64,000 nt of DNA from Bryobacterales bacterium (lineage in GTDB: Bacteria > Acidobacteriota > Terriglobia > Bryobacterales > Bryobacteraceae). Made by a program: the position numbers and the translations under genes. The notes under the pieces are model-generated. The model worked only from the letters and a program-made list of their open reading frames with translations, made no database searches and was not told the origin of the DNA. Location: the NCBI GenBank assembly GCA_016789745.1, contig JAEUQF010000319.1, positions 1 to 64,000 on the forward strand, written 5' to 3'. Positions 62,654 to 64,000 of the stretch are shown here, in pieces. Position 1 is the first letter of the stretch. Each line of letters begins with the position of its first letter.

Positions 62654-62659
62654 TATAAT
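62654..62659 (+). promoter_or_regulatory. -10 element of the glycosyltransferase gene
   Basis: TATAAT lies exactly six bases before the TTG at 62666, matching the CCCTATAATC context of the deaminase promoter at 39261-39270. It predicts a leaderless transcript. Confidence 0.55.
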
Positions 62660-62665
62660 CAGGGA

Positions 62666-64000
62666 TTGTCGCGTTTCGCTCCCTGGAAAAAGGCCGCTCT
62701 GTTTGCCGCGCTCCTGGCGTACCTAGGGATGCTTGTTCACTTGGCACGAACTACTGGGATCACTGTAGACGAGCCCGCGCACATCATTTCGTCCATCCTC
62801 TACTGGGAGGGCAACGACAACCTTAAGCCCCGCGACATGCCTCCGCTGATCAAGCTGACGGCGGGTTGGCGGGCCGGTGATGCAGGCTTCCGGATTGTGG
62901 AAGAGACGCATGAAGCCTGGCGGCAGCGCCACGAGTGGCTGCTGGCCCAGGACATGATCGCGCGGACACCGCGGCGGTTGCTGCAGCCGGCCTTGGCGCA
63001 GTCCAGACTGCCATTGCTTGTTTTTCCGTTAGGCACGGCGCTGTTGCTCTGGTGGTGGTCGCGGACGTTGTTCGGGCCGGTCGTGGCGTTGGTCTCGGCG
63101 TTGCTGTTCCTGCTGGAGCCAACGGCGCTGGGACACGCTCCGCTGTTTAAGAACGATCATGCGGCAACGTTCACCTACCTGCTGTTCTGGTATTGCGCGT
63201 GGCGCTACTGGCAACGTCCGGCGTGGCATACGGCGATGGCGATGGCGTTCGCCTTGGCACTGGCCTGCACGGCGAAGCTATCCATGCTGGTGTTGCTGCC
63301 GATCACGGCGGGGATCCTGGTGGTGCGGCGCTGCCGGGCGGGATTCCTGGTGGGTCCAGTAGTCTGGCTGCTGCTGGCGGCTGCCTGTCAGGGCGAGTTG
63401 CGCTGGCTCTACGGTGTTCCCTTCCCCGCCCATATCTACGATGGTGCGGTTTCGCTGTTCGGAAACACGCAGGGCAAGGTGATTTCCGTTTATCTGCTGG
63501 GGAAGGTGCGGCCCCAGGGCCATTGGGCTTACTTCCTGGTGGCGGCGGCGGTGAAGGCGCCCGAAGTACTGCTGTTGCTGCTGCTCAGCGGAGTGGGCAT
63601 TCTGCTGGCGCGCGCGGCGCGGGGGAAGGTGTCGGTGGCGGATCTGTTGTGGATCGTTCCCGGCCCGATGTACTTCACAATGGCATCGATGACGCCCCTG
63701 CAGTTCGGCTTCCGGCTGGTGATGCCGTCGCTGCCGTTTGCCATCCTGATTTCCGGGGTGGCGCTGCAGGTGCTGGTGCGATCGAAGTACCGGCTATTGG
63801 CCTTTGCTGCCCCGGCGGCGATGGCGGTAGCAGTGGCGGCGCACTATCCGCACTATCTTTCGCACTTCAACGTGCTGGCCGGCGGACCGCGAAACGCCTT
63901 GCGCTACCTTTCCGACAGCAACGTCGGCTGGGGCCAGGATCTGCGTTTTCTGAAACGCTACGTGCAGGAAAACAAGGTTCCTCGGCTGTACGTTTCGTAC
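62666..64000 (+). CDS. Family-39-like membrane glycosyltransferase, 3' truncated by window end
   Basis: The frame is open from TTG 62666 to the end (445 residues seen). It has an N-terminal helix (ALFAALLAYLGMLVHLA), then GITVDEPAHIISSILYWEGN with the catalytic-type Asp-Glu pair. Repeated membrane helices follow (VALVSALLFLLEPTALGHAP, MAMAFALALACTAKLSMLVL), and FLKRYVQEN near the end. These fit dolichyl-phosphate-mannose or polyprenol-phosphate-dependent transferases (GT39/ArnT/PMT). It would transfer a sugar from a lipid carrier on the periplasmic side. The TTG start rests on the promoter spacing. The C-terminal soluble domain lies outside the window. Confidence 0.82.
   Translation, partial: MSRFAPWKKAALFAALLAYLGMLVHLARTTGITVDEPAHIISSILYWEGNDNLKPRDMPPLIKLTAGWRAGDAGFRIVEETHEAWRQRHEWLLAQDMIARTPRRLLQPALAQSRLPLLVFPLGTALLLWWWSRTLFGPVVALVSALLFLLEPTALGHAPLFKNDHAATFTYLLFWYCAWRYWQRPAWHTAMAMAFALALACTAKLSMLVLLPITAGILVVRRCRAGFLVGPVVWLLLAAACQGELRWLYGVPFPAHIYDGAVSLFGNTQGKVISVYLLGKVRPQGHWAYFLVAAAVKAPEVLLLLLLSGVGILLARAARGKVSVADLLWIVPGPMYFTMASMTPLQFGFRLVMPSLPFAILISGVALQVLVRSKYRLLAFAAPAAMAVAVAAHYPHYLSHFNVLAGGPRNALRYLSDSNVGWGQDLRFLKRYVQENKVPRLYVSY

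Overview
The window is GC-rich, densely coding DNA that looks like an acidobacterium of the Bryobacterales/Solibacterales group ('Candidatus Solibacter'-like). Support for this: a protein ending in the Solibacter-type C-terminal domain (TIGR03437; 12633-13673), two DUF1549/DUF1553-plus-DUF1501 pairs of the kind abundant in Planctomycetes and Solibacterales, a Ser/Thr kinase with a tetratricopeptide-like tail beside its own ECF sigma factor, and many Tat or signal-peptide hydrolases (GH5, sulfatase, sialidase-like, deacetylase). This assignment is inferred from gene content; no rRNA or other marker gene is present.

Layout. 1-7.4 kb: end of a quinoprotein dehydrogenase, a PSD1/DUF1501/DUF429-like operon and three small membrane-protein genes. 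7.4-13.7 kb: GH5 glycosidase, DinB protein, siroheme nitrite/sulfite reductase, NodB-like deacetylase and the TIGR03437 protein. 13.8-17.7 kb: kinase gene (split by a frameshift) and sigma factor. 17.7-20.3 kb: a patch of gene fragments, a HigBA-like toxin-antitoxin pair with a frame-broken toxin, and a divergent AAA ATPase. 20.3-24.8 kb: sdhCAB, a candidate small RNA, and a TonB protein. 24.8-28.0 kb: second DUF1501/DUF1549 pair. 28.1-38.6 kb: type II secretion/type IV pilus-like inner-membrane apparatus (PilC, then PilB-M-N-O-P-like and a glutamine-rich pseudopilin-like protein), with a DUF1080 protein, two secreted unknowns and a VapBC pair between the two halves. 38.6-45.4 kb: hydrolase, deaminase and a nitrogen module (glnD, PII, amt, divergent porin). 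45.4-51.3 kb: sialidase-like protein, serine hydrolase, EamA transporter, and a dioxygenase/sulfatase/OmpA operon. 51.3-54.2 kb: heptosyltransferase operon for LPS core. 54.2-60.2 kb: NIPSNAP protein, MarR/YceI pair, efflux adaptor, M23 and L,D-transpeptidase wall enzymes, amidohydrolase. 60.2-64 kb: thiC, two lipocalin-like paralogs, and the start of a family-39 glycosyltransferase that runs off the end.

Cross-cutting observations. At least seven genes have a TATAAT-like hexamer exactly six bases before an ATG, GTG or TTG start, which points to leaderless mRNAs and fixes several starts. Convergent neighbours nearly always abut or overlap at their stop codons. Intrinsic terminators are rare: two clear ones were seen. 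The best candidates for something undescribed are the ~90-nt RNA between sdhB and tonB, which has its own promoter and terminator and two mutually exclusive hairpins, and the palindromic promoter-operators of the MarR/YceI, VapBC and HigBA/ATPase loci.
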